Shown here piece by piece: positions 6,174 to 13,590 of a stretch of 45,303 nucleotides of DNA; position 1 is the stretch's first letter, and the number at the start of each line of letters is the position of its first letter. This DNA is from a virus. Where the stretch lies: the IMG/VR virus record IMGVR_UViG_3300037137_002282, positions 1 through 45,303 of that record, one strand, 5' to 3'. A program made the position numbers and the translations under genes. The notes under the pieces were generated by a model that saw only the letters and a program-made list of their open reading frames with translations, had not been told where the DNA came from and did not search any database.

Positions 6174-6449
6174 ATGGACACGAAAGAATTGAAAATCGAG
6201 CGAACAATCTCGATCGAGGTATGCGAGAGTGGAATTTATTTTGTGGATGGGGTGATGTGCATTACTTCTCTTAGCGCGGTGGATATGGTGAAAGACTGCC
6301 TTGGAGTCTCCGAGGTGAAAAAGGTCCGCAAGCCACGCAAGGGCAAGAAGGGCGGCGAGGCCGCGGGGGTTGCCGGGCTAACTCCTGCACCCAGGGCGGG
6401 CAGGCCGAAAAAAATTACCATCGTAGGCACCGATGGCGAGAAAAAATAA
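6174..6449 (+). CDS. Small basic protein with AT-hook-like tail
   Basis: 91 residues from ATG 6174, preceded by GAGGA with 7-nt spacing; the frame is open upstream to 6063 but that part overlaps the leader hairpin. The N-terminal half is beta-rich (TISIEVCESGIYFVDGVMCITSL); the C-terminal half is Lys/Arg/Gly/Pro rich with KKVRKPRKGKKGG and PRAGRPKK, the latter an AT-hook-like GRP core. Binding to DNA or RNA is plausible. As first gene of the rightward operon, directly upstream of the helicase (GTG immediately after its stop), it may be a regulator or helicase partner. Confidence 0.75.
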   Translation: MDTKELKIERTISIEVCESGIYFVDGVMCITSLSAVDMVKDCLGVSEVKKVRKPRKGKKGGEAAGVAGLTPAPRAGRPKKITIVGTDGEKK

Positions 6450-7712
6450 GTGGAACTCCGCGCCTACCAGCAACGAACGGTTTCTGACGTCCGGCGACTT
6501 TGGTCCGAGGGCAAGCGATCGGTATGTGTGGCGCTGCCCACTGGAAGCGGAAAAACCGTGATAGGCGCAGAGCTCGCCGCCGATCGTCAGACATTGTGGA
6601 TCTGTCATAGGCTGGAATTGTTAGAACAGACCAGGGCCAGGGTATCAGCCAATGTCCGCGTTGAAACCGTCCAAGGGTTGCTTGCGAGCGGGAAACGCCC
6701 GCTCGCCGAGGTTTTTATTCTCGACGAGTGTCACCATTATTGCGCCGAGGAATGGAACAAACTCGTAACGGATTATCCTGGCGCGCTCGTTGTTGGATTA
6801 ACTGCTACCCCATGCCGCGCCGATCAACAAGCGCTAGGCGATATTTTCGATGCAATTGTAACGGGCGCGAATTACTCCGAATTGATTAAAGGAAACTGGC
6901 TTATTCGTCCGAAGTGTATGCGTCCCCCAGAGGAGGTGCAGGGCCTCGCGCTGAAACCAGAGGACGCCTGGCGCAAGTGTGCCGGCGAGCGGCAGGGGTT
7001 CGCCTACTTTTCACGCCTCGAGTTGGCTAAGAAATTTTCAGACGCTTTGGGCGATCGGTGCGAAACAATCTTCGGTGAAACGCCGGAGGATTGGCGTCTT
7101 GAGGCAATGGATAGGTTTCGAGCGGGAAAGTTGCAGGTGTTGAGCTCCTGCTCTTGTCTGACCGAGGGGTTAGACGTTCCTCAAGCCGAAGTGGCGATGA
7201 TCGCCCGCGGATGCGATCACATCAGCACATGGGTTCAGATCGTTGGGCGGATTATGCGCCCTTGGGGTGGAAAAACCGAGTCATTGGTTGTTGACCTCCC
7301 CGGAGTCAGTCATCGTCATGGCCTTCCCGGAACTGACCTTGAATATTCTCTCACGGGCCAGGCGATCCGCGCCAAGGTGGAGAGCCTGCGGACATGCCTG
7401 AAATGCGGATGCACGTATCGCTGCAGTGAAGAAAAATGTCCATCTTGTGGACATATCGAACCGCCCAAGCCGGCCAAGGTGCGGATCTGGAACATACCGT
7501 TGGAGGATGCCCTACAGGCAGCACAGACTCCGAAAGAACGAGGCATTGCGCGGTATCGTCAGGAGATGGCAGGAGCGAGCAGGGAGGAGCTTAGGGCACT
7601 ATATCAATCGCTGGCGGCGAAGGGAGCGGAACGTGGCTATGCTCGCGGATGGGCATTGCATCAATATCGCATCAGGGTGGGGAGATGGCCCGATCGTGGT
7701 ATTATCAGTTAA
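6450..7712 (+). CDS. Superfamily 2 DEAD/DEAH-type helicase with zinc ribbon
   Basis: 420 residues from a GTG directly following the previous TAA. Helicase motifs are complete: PTGSGKT (30-36, ATP binding), DECHH (92-96), TATP (118-121) and QIVGRIMRP (263-271). A four-cysteine ribbon follows: CLKC (316-319) and CPSC (330-333). The C-terminal 70 residues are helical and basic. The arrangement resembles the UvsW/RecG-like helicases that many phages carry for branch migration, fork rescue or origin opening. It would act with the Erf annealing protein and nucleases encoded in the same operon. Confidence 0.92.
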   Translation: MELRAYQQRTVSDVRRLWSEGKRSVCVALPTGSGKTVIGAELAADRQTLWICHRLELLEQTRARVSANVRVETVQGLLASGKRPLAEVFILDECHHYCAEEWNKLVTDYPGALVVGLTATPCRADQQALGDIFDAIVTGANYSELIKGNWLIRPKCMRPPEEVQGLALKPEDAWRKCAGERQGFAYFSRLELAKKFSDALGDRCETIFGETPEDWRLEAMDRFRAGKLQVLSSCSCLTEGLDVPQAEVAMIARGCDHISTWVQIVGRIMRPWGGKTESLVVDLPGVSHRHGLPGTDLEYSLTGQAIRAKVESLRTCLKCGCTYRCSEEKCPSCGHIEPPKPAKVRIWNIPLEDALQAAQTPKERGIARYRQEMAGASREELRALYQSLAAKGAERGYARGWALHQYRIRVGRWPDRGIIS

Positions 7713-7729
7713 CCAACAGGAGAAAAGAA

Positions 7730-8161
7730 ATGAACACAAACGAAGAGAAAGTTAGTATTTCAAACCTTGCCGACGGAGCAGCCATCGAAATGTGCGATGA
7801 AGCACTTGAGCAGGTGTGGCGGGACATTTGCGATCCGAATACTGCTTCGACCGTAAAGCGCCAGTTTTCGCTTGTGCTCACGCTGGAGCCAGACGAGGGG
7901 CGAGAATTTATTACGATCGGGATCCAATGCGACAAAAAACTAGTCAAGGTTCGTTGCGACAAGTGCGGAAGCGTCGGACTTTCGCGACGTTGCTTCTGTG
8001 CCCACCAGATGCGCGAGGAGCTGAAGGCGAAGGGTTGGAAGCACGTTGCCGAGGGAGGGAAGGACTTCTGCCCCAAGTGCAAGCCTCGCCGAAAGCCTCG
8101 GAGGCGCTCACGGACGACGATCACGCTGGTAAACAGCGAGAGAAAAACGGAGCGAGGTTAA
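7730..8161 (+). CDS. Zinc-motif protein with replication-terminator-protein-like N-terminus
   Basis: 143 residues; ATG 7730 has AGGAG with 7-nt spacing. Residues 9-68 (ISNLADGAAIE...DPNTASTVKRQFSLVLTLEPDE) match the pattern I recall from the small phage proteins annotated as replication terminator protein in Firmicutes phages, whose activity is unproven. This version adds a cysteine-rich C-terminus (CDKCGSVGLSRRCFC, then CPKC) and a very basic KPRRKPRRRSR tail, suggesting nucleic-acid binding. It lies between the helicase and a run of small overlapping genes. Confidence 0.75.
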   Translation: MNTNEEKVSISNLADGAAIEMCDEALEQVWRDICDPNTASTVKRQFSLVLTLEPDEGREFITIGIQCDKKLVKVRCDKCGSVGLSRRCFCAHQMREELKAKGWKHVAEGGKDFCPKCKPRRKPRRRSRTTITLVNSERKTERG

Positions 8162-8164
8162 CGG

Positions 8165-8413
8165 ATGAAACAGAACCCAGAATTGTATTGGCACTGCCTC
8201 CAATGCGGGGCTCACGATCCTGTCGATCCGACTGCCGGAGCAGAGCAGGAGCAATACGGTCTTGGAGATTACGGGCCGTGCATCACATGCGGCGGCGGGA
8301 CCGCGCACGTAGTCACGCTTCGCATGGGCGCATGCTATGAGCAGGGCCGAGCGCTCGGTATGGATATCAGAGACGCATGGGATCGCGCTCTGAAATTGCG
8401 AGGCGGAAAATGA
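8165..8413 (+). CDS. Small zinc-ribbon protein
   Basis: 82 residues from ATG 8165 (GCGAGG upstream). Two cysteine pairs, CLQC (11-14) and CITC, form a probable zinc ribbon; the C-terminus is helical. No named family was recognised. It is followed by an ATGA overlap with the next gene, so it belongs to the tightly packed early operon. Confidence 0.7.
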   Translation: MKQNPELYWHCLQCGAHDPVDPTAGAEQEQYGLGDYGPCITCGGGTAHVVTLRMGACYEQGRALGMDIRDAWDRALKLRGGK

Positions 8414-8613
8414 TCGACTGGTGGAACCTACAGCCGACATGGCTCAAGAGGCTGCGCTTGTTTCTAGGCATCGTCTGGCGCATGCACGAGGGCAACCGCA
8501 TGACGTGTGCGCTTTCGTGGGATGTCGCCAAGTGTCTATACCCAATAAAGAATCGAGGCCACGGATTTAACAGCGAGAGAAGTAAGCAGCGCGAGAATGG
8601 AGGCCGACCGTGA
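8410..8613 (+). CDS. Small basic protein, unknown
   Basis: 67 residues from ATG 8410, overlapping the previous stop as ATGA with GAGG 6 nt upstream. It is rich in Trp, Arg and Lys (MIDWWNLQPTWLKRLRLFLGIVWRMHEGN) with an amphipathic first half that could associate with membranes or nucleic acid. No family was recognised. Confidence 0.6.
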   Translation: MIDWWNLQPTWLKRLRLFLGIVWRMHEGNRMTCALSWDVAKCLYPIKNRGHGFNSERSKQRENGGRP

Positions 8614-8768
8614 TTTTCATTGAGGTTCGTGCGAGCGTGGCGCGTGTCGAGCTTGCCCGAGGTGCGGGAGGAAAAATTATCGCGGTGGAGCCGCGGTCCA
8701 GGCAAACGGAATTACCACTTGCGGGGGTAACCGATATCAGCACGGCACGAGGAGGCGAAAATGATTAA
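8610..8768 (+). CDS. Very small protein, unknown (52 aa)
   Basis: GTG at 8610 overlaps the previous stop (GTGA) and has a near-perfect GGAGG with 6-nt spacing. The 52-residue product begins MIFIEVRASVARVELARGAGG and ends STARGGEND; its stop overlaps the next gene's ATG at 8761. The ribosome site and the overlaps on both sides support it as a real gene despite its size. No function can be assigned. Confidence 0.6.
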   Translation: MIFIEVRASVARVELARGAGGKIIAVEPRSRQTELPLAGVTDISTARGGEND

Positions 8769-9501
8769 AAATGCGTTGGAATATATTGCTAAATTGGGGC
8801 AGCAGGCAGTAAATAAAAAGAGGGAAATTTTTCAATCCCCGGATGGGAAGGATTGTTTCACCGATACCGGAACGTTAATCGTACCACCAGCCCCCCCCGT
8901 ATTATTTTTTTCGATGCTAGAGGGATTTGCCGGTTACATTAATGCCAATCGAGATGAGTTGATCTTGGCGATGCAGACCGTTCATGTAAAATCTCCCACA
9001 TTGGTGGAAATATACGGGAGAGTGGATGATAAATATAAGCTCCGTTCCATCCCTGCACAATGCTGCCCGCCCGCTGCAACCCGGCATAAATTCGGCGAGT
9101 ACCTCGACGCCGAAAATTTTATAATCTGGTTGCTCTCTGGTTTTGTGCAAGACGAATCTACGGCCAATGCTCTTAAAGTCGTGGGAAATCTGAAGTCAGA
9201 AAAAATATCCACGATCGTCGACGACGGAGTGACGCAGATTACATCAGTGCGCGCCAGAATAAGTAAACTCGTCGAGGTGGAAATCAGAAACCCGATCTGG
9301 CTCCACCCATATCGGACCTTTGAGGAAATTTCGCAACCCAGCTCTCCGTTCATTTTGTGTTTGCGCGAGAGGGGGGAGGCTCTCCCGCAGATCGCCCTAT
9401 TCGAGAGTTCGGATATGAGCTGGATGAATACCGCAGTTAAATCGATCGGCGAGAAATTAGAAACGCTGATCGACGATAAAGCCATCCCAATACTTATCTG
9501 A
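8761..9501 (+). CDS. DUF2303/YfdQ-like phage protein
   Basis: 246 residues; ATG 8761 follows GAGGAGGCGAAA. The pattern KFGEYLDAENFIIWL...VVGNLKSEKISTIVDDGVTQ..VR then NPIWLHPYRTFEEISQPSSPFILCLRE...ALFESSDMSW resembles the YfdQ/DUF2303 group found next to recombination genes in prophages. Biochemical role is unknown. It ends in an ATGA overlap with the VRR-NUC nuclease gene, which points to DNA metabolism. Confidence 0.65.
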   Translation: MIKNALEYIAKLGQQAVNKKREIFQSPDGKDCFTDTGTLIVPPAPPVLFFSMLEGFAGYINANRDELILAMQTVHVKSPTLVEIYGRVDDKYKLRSIPAQCCPPAATRHKFGEYLDAENFIIWLLSGFVQDESTANALKVVGNLKSEKISTIVDDGVTQITSVRARISKLVEVEIRNPIWLHPYRTFEEISQPSSPFILCLRERGEALPQIALFESSDMSWMNTAVKSIGEKLETLIDDKAIPILI

Positions 9502-9845
9502 TGAAACCGCCCACCCCCGAATCTCAGCTCAAGCATGATATTCGTCTGGCCCTCGGCGCCGAACCAGATCTCGTACTCTGGAACAATCCGCGAGGTTTTG
9601 CAATCATGGAAAACCGCCGCATAAAATTCGGGCTTTGCCCCGGCGCGAGTGACCTCCTCGGAATTTTGGCACCGGCTGGTCGCTGGTTTTGTCTGGAAAT
9701 AAAAATCAAGAAAAATAAACCGACCGATGATCAAGAAATGTTCGTGGCCCTGATCCGCGCCAGGGGGGGATTTGCATGCGCGGTCTGGTCCATCGCCGAG
9801 GCGCTGGAAGCGCTCGAGCGCGCACGTGGGGGACTGAGCCAGTAG
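9501..9845 (+). CDS. VRR-NUC domain nuclease
   Basis: 114 residues, the usual size of a stand-alone phage VRR-NUC enzyme. Motifs: E7 and the N-terminal helix, GASDLLGIL (metal-binding Asp), FCLEIKIKK (the Glu-x-Lys of the PD-(D/E)XK core) and DQEMFVALIRARGGFACAV (the VRR-like helix and strand). It probably cuts branched or flapped DNA during replication and recombination. ATG overlaps the preceding stop. It is the last gene before the internal promoter at 9912. Confidence 0.9.
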   Translation: MKPPTPESQLKHDIRLALGAEPDLVLWNNPRGFAIMENRRIKFGLCPGASDLLGILAPAGRWFCLEIKIKKNKPTDDQEMFVALIRARGGFACAVWSIAEALEALERARGGLSQ

Positions 9846-9846
9846 G

Positions 9847-9881
9847 TGTATATTATTTGCCACAGTATACATTTTGCCACA
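9847..9881 (+). promoter_or_regulatory. Repeat cluster upstream of P9912
   Basis: The 9-mer TTTGCCACA occurs at 9856-9864 and 9873-9881, 17 bp apart, and TGTATA (9847-9852) is inverted as TATACA (9866-9871). The cluster lies 30-65 bp upstream of a near-consensus -35 box, where activators or repressors commonly bind. No known operator was recognised. Confidence 0.4.
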
Positions 9882-9911
9882 CCCAATGCGATAAAAAATA
9901 TTAAAAAAGTA

Positions 9912-9939
9912 TTGACAGAAACATTGTACATGCTATTAT
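9912..9939 (+). promoter_or_regulatory. Strong predicted sigma-70 promoter
   Basis: Consensus -35 TTGACA (9912-9917), 16-bp spacer, -10 TATTAT (9934-9939); with 17 bp the hexamer would be ATTATA. The RNA start near 9946 gives a leader of only about 28 nt to ATG 9974, with no hairpin, unlike the four structured early leaders. Confidence 0.8.
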
Positions 9940-9973
9940 ATAAGTATAAGGCAATCAAGGACAGGAGACGAAA

Positions 9974-10288
9974 ATGAAAGCAATAATTGCAGGAAAAAGA
10001 TACAACACTGCGACGGCCCAGAGGGTGGCGAAATGGGACAATAATTACCCCCTGAATGATTCGGGGTACGAGGAGGAAACCCTGTTTCTAACCACAAAGG
10101 GAAGCTGGTTTCTGGATGGCGAGGGGGGAGCCTCCAGCAAGTATGCTGTCCCAATCGGGAGCAATGAGCGTGGCGGATCAGGTAAAATCACTGCGCTGAC
10201 CCCCACATCGGCGAGGGAATGGCTGGAAGAGCGGCAAGAGCTCAGGGCTCTGGAAGAGTTTTTCCTCGAGGCATTGAGCGACGCTTAG
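9974..10288 (+). CDS. Conserved small phage protein, unknown
   Basis: 104 residues from ATG 9974 with AGGAG 6 nt upstream, within the box AAGGACAGGA. The start KAIIAGKRYNTATAQRVAKWDN...LFLTTKGSWFLDGEGG is typical of small beta-rich proteins seen in many phages and plasmids; none has a known activity that I can name. The C-terminal 35 residues are helical (REWLEERQELRALEEFF). It is the first gene of the transcript from the strong promoter at 9912. Confidence 0.75.
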   Translation: MKAIIAGKRYNTATAQRVAKWDNNYPLNDSGYEEETLFLTTKGSWFLDGEGGASSKYAVPIGSNERGGSGKITALTPTSAREWLEERQELRALEEFFLEALSDA

Positions 10289-10349
10289 ACCGCGCTGGAG
10301 CAGGCATCCAGCGAGGAATTTTTTCTGTTTGATAGAGAGGAGTAGAAAA

Positions 10350-10538
10350 ATGAAAACCCTCAACATCGAAATTTCTGCTGCCCTGCGCGCGCGCATCGAT
10401 GCCGCACGGCAAGCATGCGCAGAAGCGAAACAGATCCCGCTAACCGCGTGCAGCAACCGGGTTGTTTTACCCTGGCTGCTGGAGCTGGCGCTAGATACAA
10501 TCGAGCGCCGCGAGGCACTAGACGATCCTCAGAGATAG
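10350..10538 (+). CDS. Small ribbon-helix-helix-like protein
   Basis: 62 residues, ATG 10350 with GAGGAG and 7-nt spacing. It opens with a strand-like KTLNIEIS and then helices (AALRARIDAARQACAEAK; LPWLLELALDTIERREAL), a layout compatible with a ribbon-helix-helix DNA binder, though no diagnostic residues prove it. Bases 10289-10349 before it hold no gene. Confidence 0.6.
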   Translation: MKTLNIEISAALRARIDAARQACAEAKQIPLTACSNRVVLPWLLELALDTIERREALDDPQR

Positions 10539-10553
10539 AAAAGGACAGGAAAA

Positions 10554-11798
10554 ATGAAATTGCTGAACTTAGAAATTGAAAACGTGCGTGGTATTCGCCA
10601 CGTAAAAATCCTAGCGAAACAGATCAACGAAATTGCTGGCCCCAACGGAGCCGGAAAAACCACGGTGTTGGATGCGGTGAAAATGCTTTTTTGCGGCAAG
10701 CGCGCCAGCGGTATAAAACCGCTGCGCAATTACGAGGAAACGGGAAAGATCAAGGGCATCGTGGGAGATGAAAACGGCGAGCGGTTCATCGCCACCAGGA
10801 AATTCGATAAGAACGGCGAGAGCAAATTAACGATCGTGCCGAAAGACGGAACAAAACGCGGCCAAGACGAACTCGACGAGTTGATCAATAAAAAAACGCT
10901 TGATCCCTTGTATTTTGATCGCCTCTCTTCCAAGGAAAAATTCGGGGCCATCCAGAGCATGGCCCCGGATGGTTTCCTCCAAGAAATGGGCAAATTAAAC
11001 GGCGAGGTTTTGCAGGCGGAGGAGGAGCGCAAGGACGCAAAAAAAGATCTTGCCAAAATAGGAAAAATTCCAAAAGTTGAGTCGGTCGCCGAGGTGGATG
11101 TTTCCGCCCTCATGGCCGAGATGCAGGAGAATGAAAAACACAATGCCAGGCAACGCACCGTAGCAGATAAACTCGCACGCGATCGGCAAACATTGCAAGC
11201 TATGGCGGATAAAATAGCAGAGCAAGCGAAGCAGTTCGAGATTTTGAAAAAAGAAATCGAATCCACTCCCGAACCCCAACCAATCATTAATCTTGACGGC
11301 ATCGCCGCTAAAATCTCTCAGGCAGGGGAAGCAAATAAAGCTGCACAGGCATACGCGGAATATCAACGCCGCGTAGCTGAGCAGGTTGTCAAAGCTCAAT
11401 CCGTCGAGGAGTGGGAGGCCAAAGTTTCCGACCTCCATGTTCGGCGCAAAGATCTGCAAGCAAAAATCTCTCTGCCCGTAGATGGTCTCACCTTCGATGA
11501 GAATAATCTTTGGCTTAATGGCGTTCCCTATCCCGAACTCTCAGCCTCGGAGCGAATCAGGCTGAGCACTAAAATTGCCATGTCTCTCAATCCTGAGTTG
11601 CGGATCTTGTTTGTTCAGGATGGCTCAAATTTGGATCAGCAGAGTTACAAGGAAGTTGAAACACTCGCGATGGAGAAGGATTACCAGCTCTGGATTGAAA
11701 CCGTAGGCGCTGGCCATGGATCCGCGCTGATTTTGAGGGCTGGCGAAGTGGTCGAGGGGGAAGCGCTTGAAGCGCTCCTCGCCAGCATGCGTCCATAG
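10554..11798 (+). CDS. SMC/RecF-like ATPase
   Basis: 414 residues, ATG 10554 preceded by the AAAAGGACAGGA box. N-terminal Walker A AGPNGAGKTT (about 28-37) follows the LEIENVRGIRHVKI strand pattern of RecF/SMC/Rad50 enzymes; residues 150-310 are coiled coil; the C-terminal lobe has the signature-like LSASERIRLSTKIAMSLN and the Walker B region LRILFVQDGSNLD. The usual Asp-Glu pair reads Gln-Asp, a deviation I also recall from related phage ATPases. It probably binds DNA ends or single-strand gaps, working with the Erf protein encoded next. Confidence 0.85.
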   Translation: MKLLNLEIENVRGIRHVKILAKQINEIAGPNGAGKTTVLDAVKMLFCGKRASGIKPLRNYEETGKIKGIVGDENGERFIATRKFDKNGESKLTIVPKDGTKRGQDELDELINKKTLDPLYFDRLSSKEKFGAIQSMAPDGFLQEMGKLNGEVLQAEEERKDAKKDLAKIGKIPKVESVAEVDVSALMAEMQENEKHNARQRTVADKLARDRQTLQAMADKIAEQAKQFEILKKEIESTPEPQPIINLDGIAAKISQAGEANKAAQAYAEYQRRVAEQVVKAQSVEEWEAKVSDLHVRRKDLQAKISLPVDGLTFDENNLWLNGVPYPELSASERIRLSTKIAMSLNPELRILFVQDGSNLDQQSYKEVETLAMEKDYQLWIETVGAGHGSALILRAGEVVEGEALEALLASMRP

Positions 11799-11805
11799 GG
11801 AATAA

Positions 11806-11834
11806 TTGACGAAGAAGAACCGTTTTAGTACAGT
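11806..11834 (+). promoter_or_regulatory. Predicted promoter PE (erf)
   Basis: -35 TTGACG (11806-11811), 17-bp spacer, -10 TACAGT (11829-11834). The RNA start near 11841 would put the segment TGGACAGGGG at the very 5' end of a 113-nt leader. The promoter starts 8 bp after the ATPase stop. Confidence 0.7.
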
Positions 11835-11840
11835 GCGGTA

Positions 11841-11950
11841 ATTGGACAGGGGAATAGTACCCCTAAAAAAACAAAATATCCTGGCTCTTCCAGCGTGCCC
11901 TCGCGGCCCCTGTCCAGCGCTTGAGGAGCCAGGTTTTAGAAAAGGACAGG
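11841..11950 (+). ncRNA. Structured leader E (pseudoknot and anti-SD loop)
   Basis: B (11880-11895) and B' (11918-11933) form a nearly continuous 16-bp stem with one mismatch and one G-U (CCTGGCTC with GAGCCAGG at the base). Its 22-nt loop holds CCCCTGTCCA (11907-11916), perfectly complementary to TGGACAGGGG (11843-11852) at the RNA 5' end and, over 7 bp, to GGACAGG (11944-11950) beside the erf start. A smaller hairpin AGGGG/CCCCT (11848-11864) competes for the 5' segment. The three-way competition suggests translational control. The stem is followed by TTTT, so attenuation is an alternative. Confidence 0.65.
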
Positions 11951-11953
11951 ACA

Positions 11954-12769
11954 ATGGACACTATCACCGCTGAATTTTCTGAAGTAGCAAACGGAAATAG
12001 CAATCCAGCCGCGCTGATCAAAGTGGCCGTGGACAAAGGCGCCCCGATCGAGTACCTGGATCGTCTTTTGAATTTGCAACTCAAGTGGGAGGCAAACGAA
12101 GCCAGGAAGGCTTTTACTCGCGCCATGAGCGAGTTCAAAAGCGATCCGCCATCCATCATCAAGGATCGCCAGGTTTCTTTTAACCAAACGCACTATAAAC
12201 ACGCCAGCCTGGGGAACGTGGTGAGGGAGACAACCGCGGCACTGGGGAAGCATGGCTTGAGCGCCAGATGGGTGACAACCCAGGCCGAGGGAGGTAAATC
12301 AGTCACCGTCTCGTGCGTTGTTACCCACCTGCTGGGTCATTCCGAGGAGGTTTCCCTGACCGCTCCCATGGACACCAGCGGAAGCAAAAACCCGATCCAG
12401 GCGATCTGTTCGACGGTAAGCTATCTCCAGCGCTATACCTTACTTGCCGCGCTTGGGCTGGCGACCGAAGATCAAGACGACGATATAGCAACGGCTGCCC
12501 CTCCCCCCCCAAGCGAAGCACCAAAACCCGCCGCTCCCCAAGTCTCCATCAAAAATCAAAAACTCCTTTCTGGTTTAAAAAAATATGGAATTGACCCGAC
12601 GGACATCAAGCGAATTATTCCGCGTGATCCACAGGACTGGACTGACGAGGATTATAATTTGCTGGTAAAAAACGGGGGAGAGATCAAAAACTCCAAGCCA
12701 GAAGAACGTGCGGAGAAAATCCGCACGCTGTTTAAGATTGCGGATAGAGATCCCGGCGAGGAAGGGTGA
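11954..12769 (+). CDS. erf: Erf-family single-strand annealing protein
   Basis: 271 residues from ATG 11954 (AAGGA with 7-nt spacing). The Erf core spans about residues 30-180, with EANEARKAFTRAMSEFKSDPPSI, the YKHASLGNVVRETTAALGKHGLSARW stretch and the diagnostic PIQAICSTVSYLQRYTLLAALGLATEDQDDD. A proline-rich linker and a charged C-terminal domain follow. Erf proteins anneal complementary single strands in phage recombination and end joining. The stop overlaps the exonuclease gene as TGATG, coupling annealing protein and nuclease. Its leader is unusually structured, suggesting controlled dosage. Confidence 0.93.
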   Translation: MDTITAEFSEVANGNSNPAALIKVAVDKGAPIEYLDRLLNLQLKWEANEARKAFTRAMSEFKSDPPSIIKDRQVSFNQTHYKHASLGNVVRETTAALGKHGLSARWVTTQAEGGKSVTVSCVVTHLLGHSEEVSLTAPMDTSGSKNPIQAICSTVSYLQRYTLLAALGLATEDQDDDIATAAPPPPSEAPKPAAPQVSIKNQKLLSGLKKYGIDPTDIKRIIPRDPQDWTDEDYNLLVKNGGEIKNSKPEERAEKIRTLFKIADRDPGEEG

Positions 12770-13590
12770 TGCTTTACCGCAACCTACTAATTGACGGTGG
12801 CGCGAGCGTTGCCGCCCACAAGGCTAGCGGAACGCTGACTCCGTTTGTCTCGCGCATCATGGATCTGATCGCCCAGGTGCAACCCGTTTGCACCTTCGTC
12901 TGTTGGGACTGTCCCCGCGAAACAGGATGGAGGAGAGCGCTTAGCCCGGCATACAAGGCGAATCGCCCGCCCGCCGACTCATCCTATGTGATGGCACTAG
13001 CAGAAATCCAGCCCATACTAACTGCGCTTGATATAGTGCAGGCGCGCGCGCCAGGCTGCGAGGCAGATGATCTTTTATATAGTCTCTCACGCCAGCTCCC
13101 CGGCCCCACCATGATGGCCAGCGGCGACAAGGACATGATCGCTGCGGTGACTGACGGAGTTGACCTATTCAAGCTCGGCGCAAGTAAGCGATTCCCAGAT
13201 CTGCTTATTACGATAGAGAGCCTGATCGATGGCATGACTCCGCGCCAGTGGGGCGGCTATCTTGCATTATCAGGTGATCCAGTGGACGGAGTTGCAGGGG
13301 TACTAGGCATCGGTCCAGCAAAGGCAAAAGCGCTGATACAGGCATGCCCCGGAGTGGTAAGATTGATCCTTGACGATCGGCTATACGAGGCACGCGCCAT
13401 GGTCGTGGGTGAGGACGCTACCGCGTACGGAATCCTGGAGAAGGCGATCAAAAATAAAACAGATCTGGAGTTGAGCTACAAACTAACCCGCTTTGCAATG
13501 GTTGATCCTGAAATAATCGACGCCGAACCGGACCAAGAAAAAGCAAACGAGTGGCTGAGAAACACTGGACTCGGGAGGTATGCAAAATGA
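12769..13590 (+). CDS. 5'-3' exonuclease / flap endonuclease (FEN family)
   Basis: 273 residues; ATG 12769 overlaps the Erf stop, with GAGG 7 nt upstream (a GTG one codon earlier is possible). FEN motifs: LLIDGG with D9, the SPAYKANRP stretch, GCEADDLLY, ASGDKDM (metal-binding acidic residues), and the helix-three-turn-helix GDPVDGVAGVLGIGPAKAKALIQ. It resembles the T5 D15 and polymerase I N-terminal nucleases, removing RNA primers or flaps and resecting ends for Erf annealing. No attached or separate polymerase is seen. Confidence 0.92.
   Translation: MLYRNLLIDGGASVAAHKASGTLTPFVSRIMDLIAQVQPVCTFVCWDCPRETGWRRALSPAYKANRPPADSSYVMALAEIQPILTALDIVQARAPGCEADDLLYSLSRQLPGPTMMASGDKDMIAAVTDGVDLFKLGASKRFPDLLITIESLIDGMTPRQWGGYLALSGDPVDGVAGVLGIGPAKAKALIQACPGVVRLILDDRLYEARAMVVGEDATAYGILEKAIKNKTDLELSYKLTRFAMVDPEIIDAEPDQEKANEWLRNTGLGRYAK

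Noticed and set aside
8982-9872. 296-codon minus-strand frame
   Set aside because: It is antisense to the DUF2303-like and VRR-NUC genes, both of which have clear family motifs.
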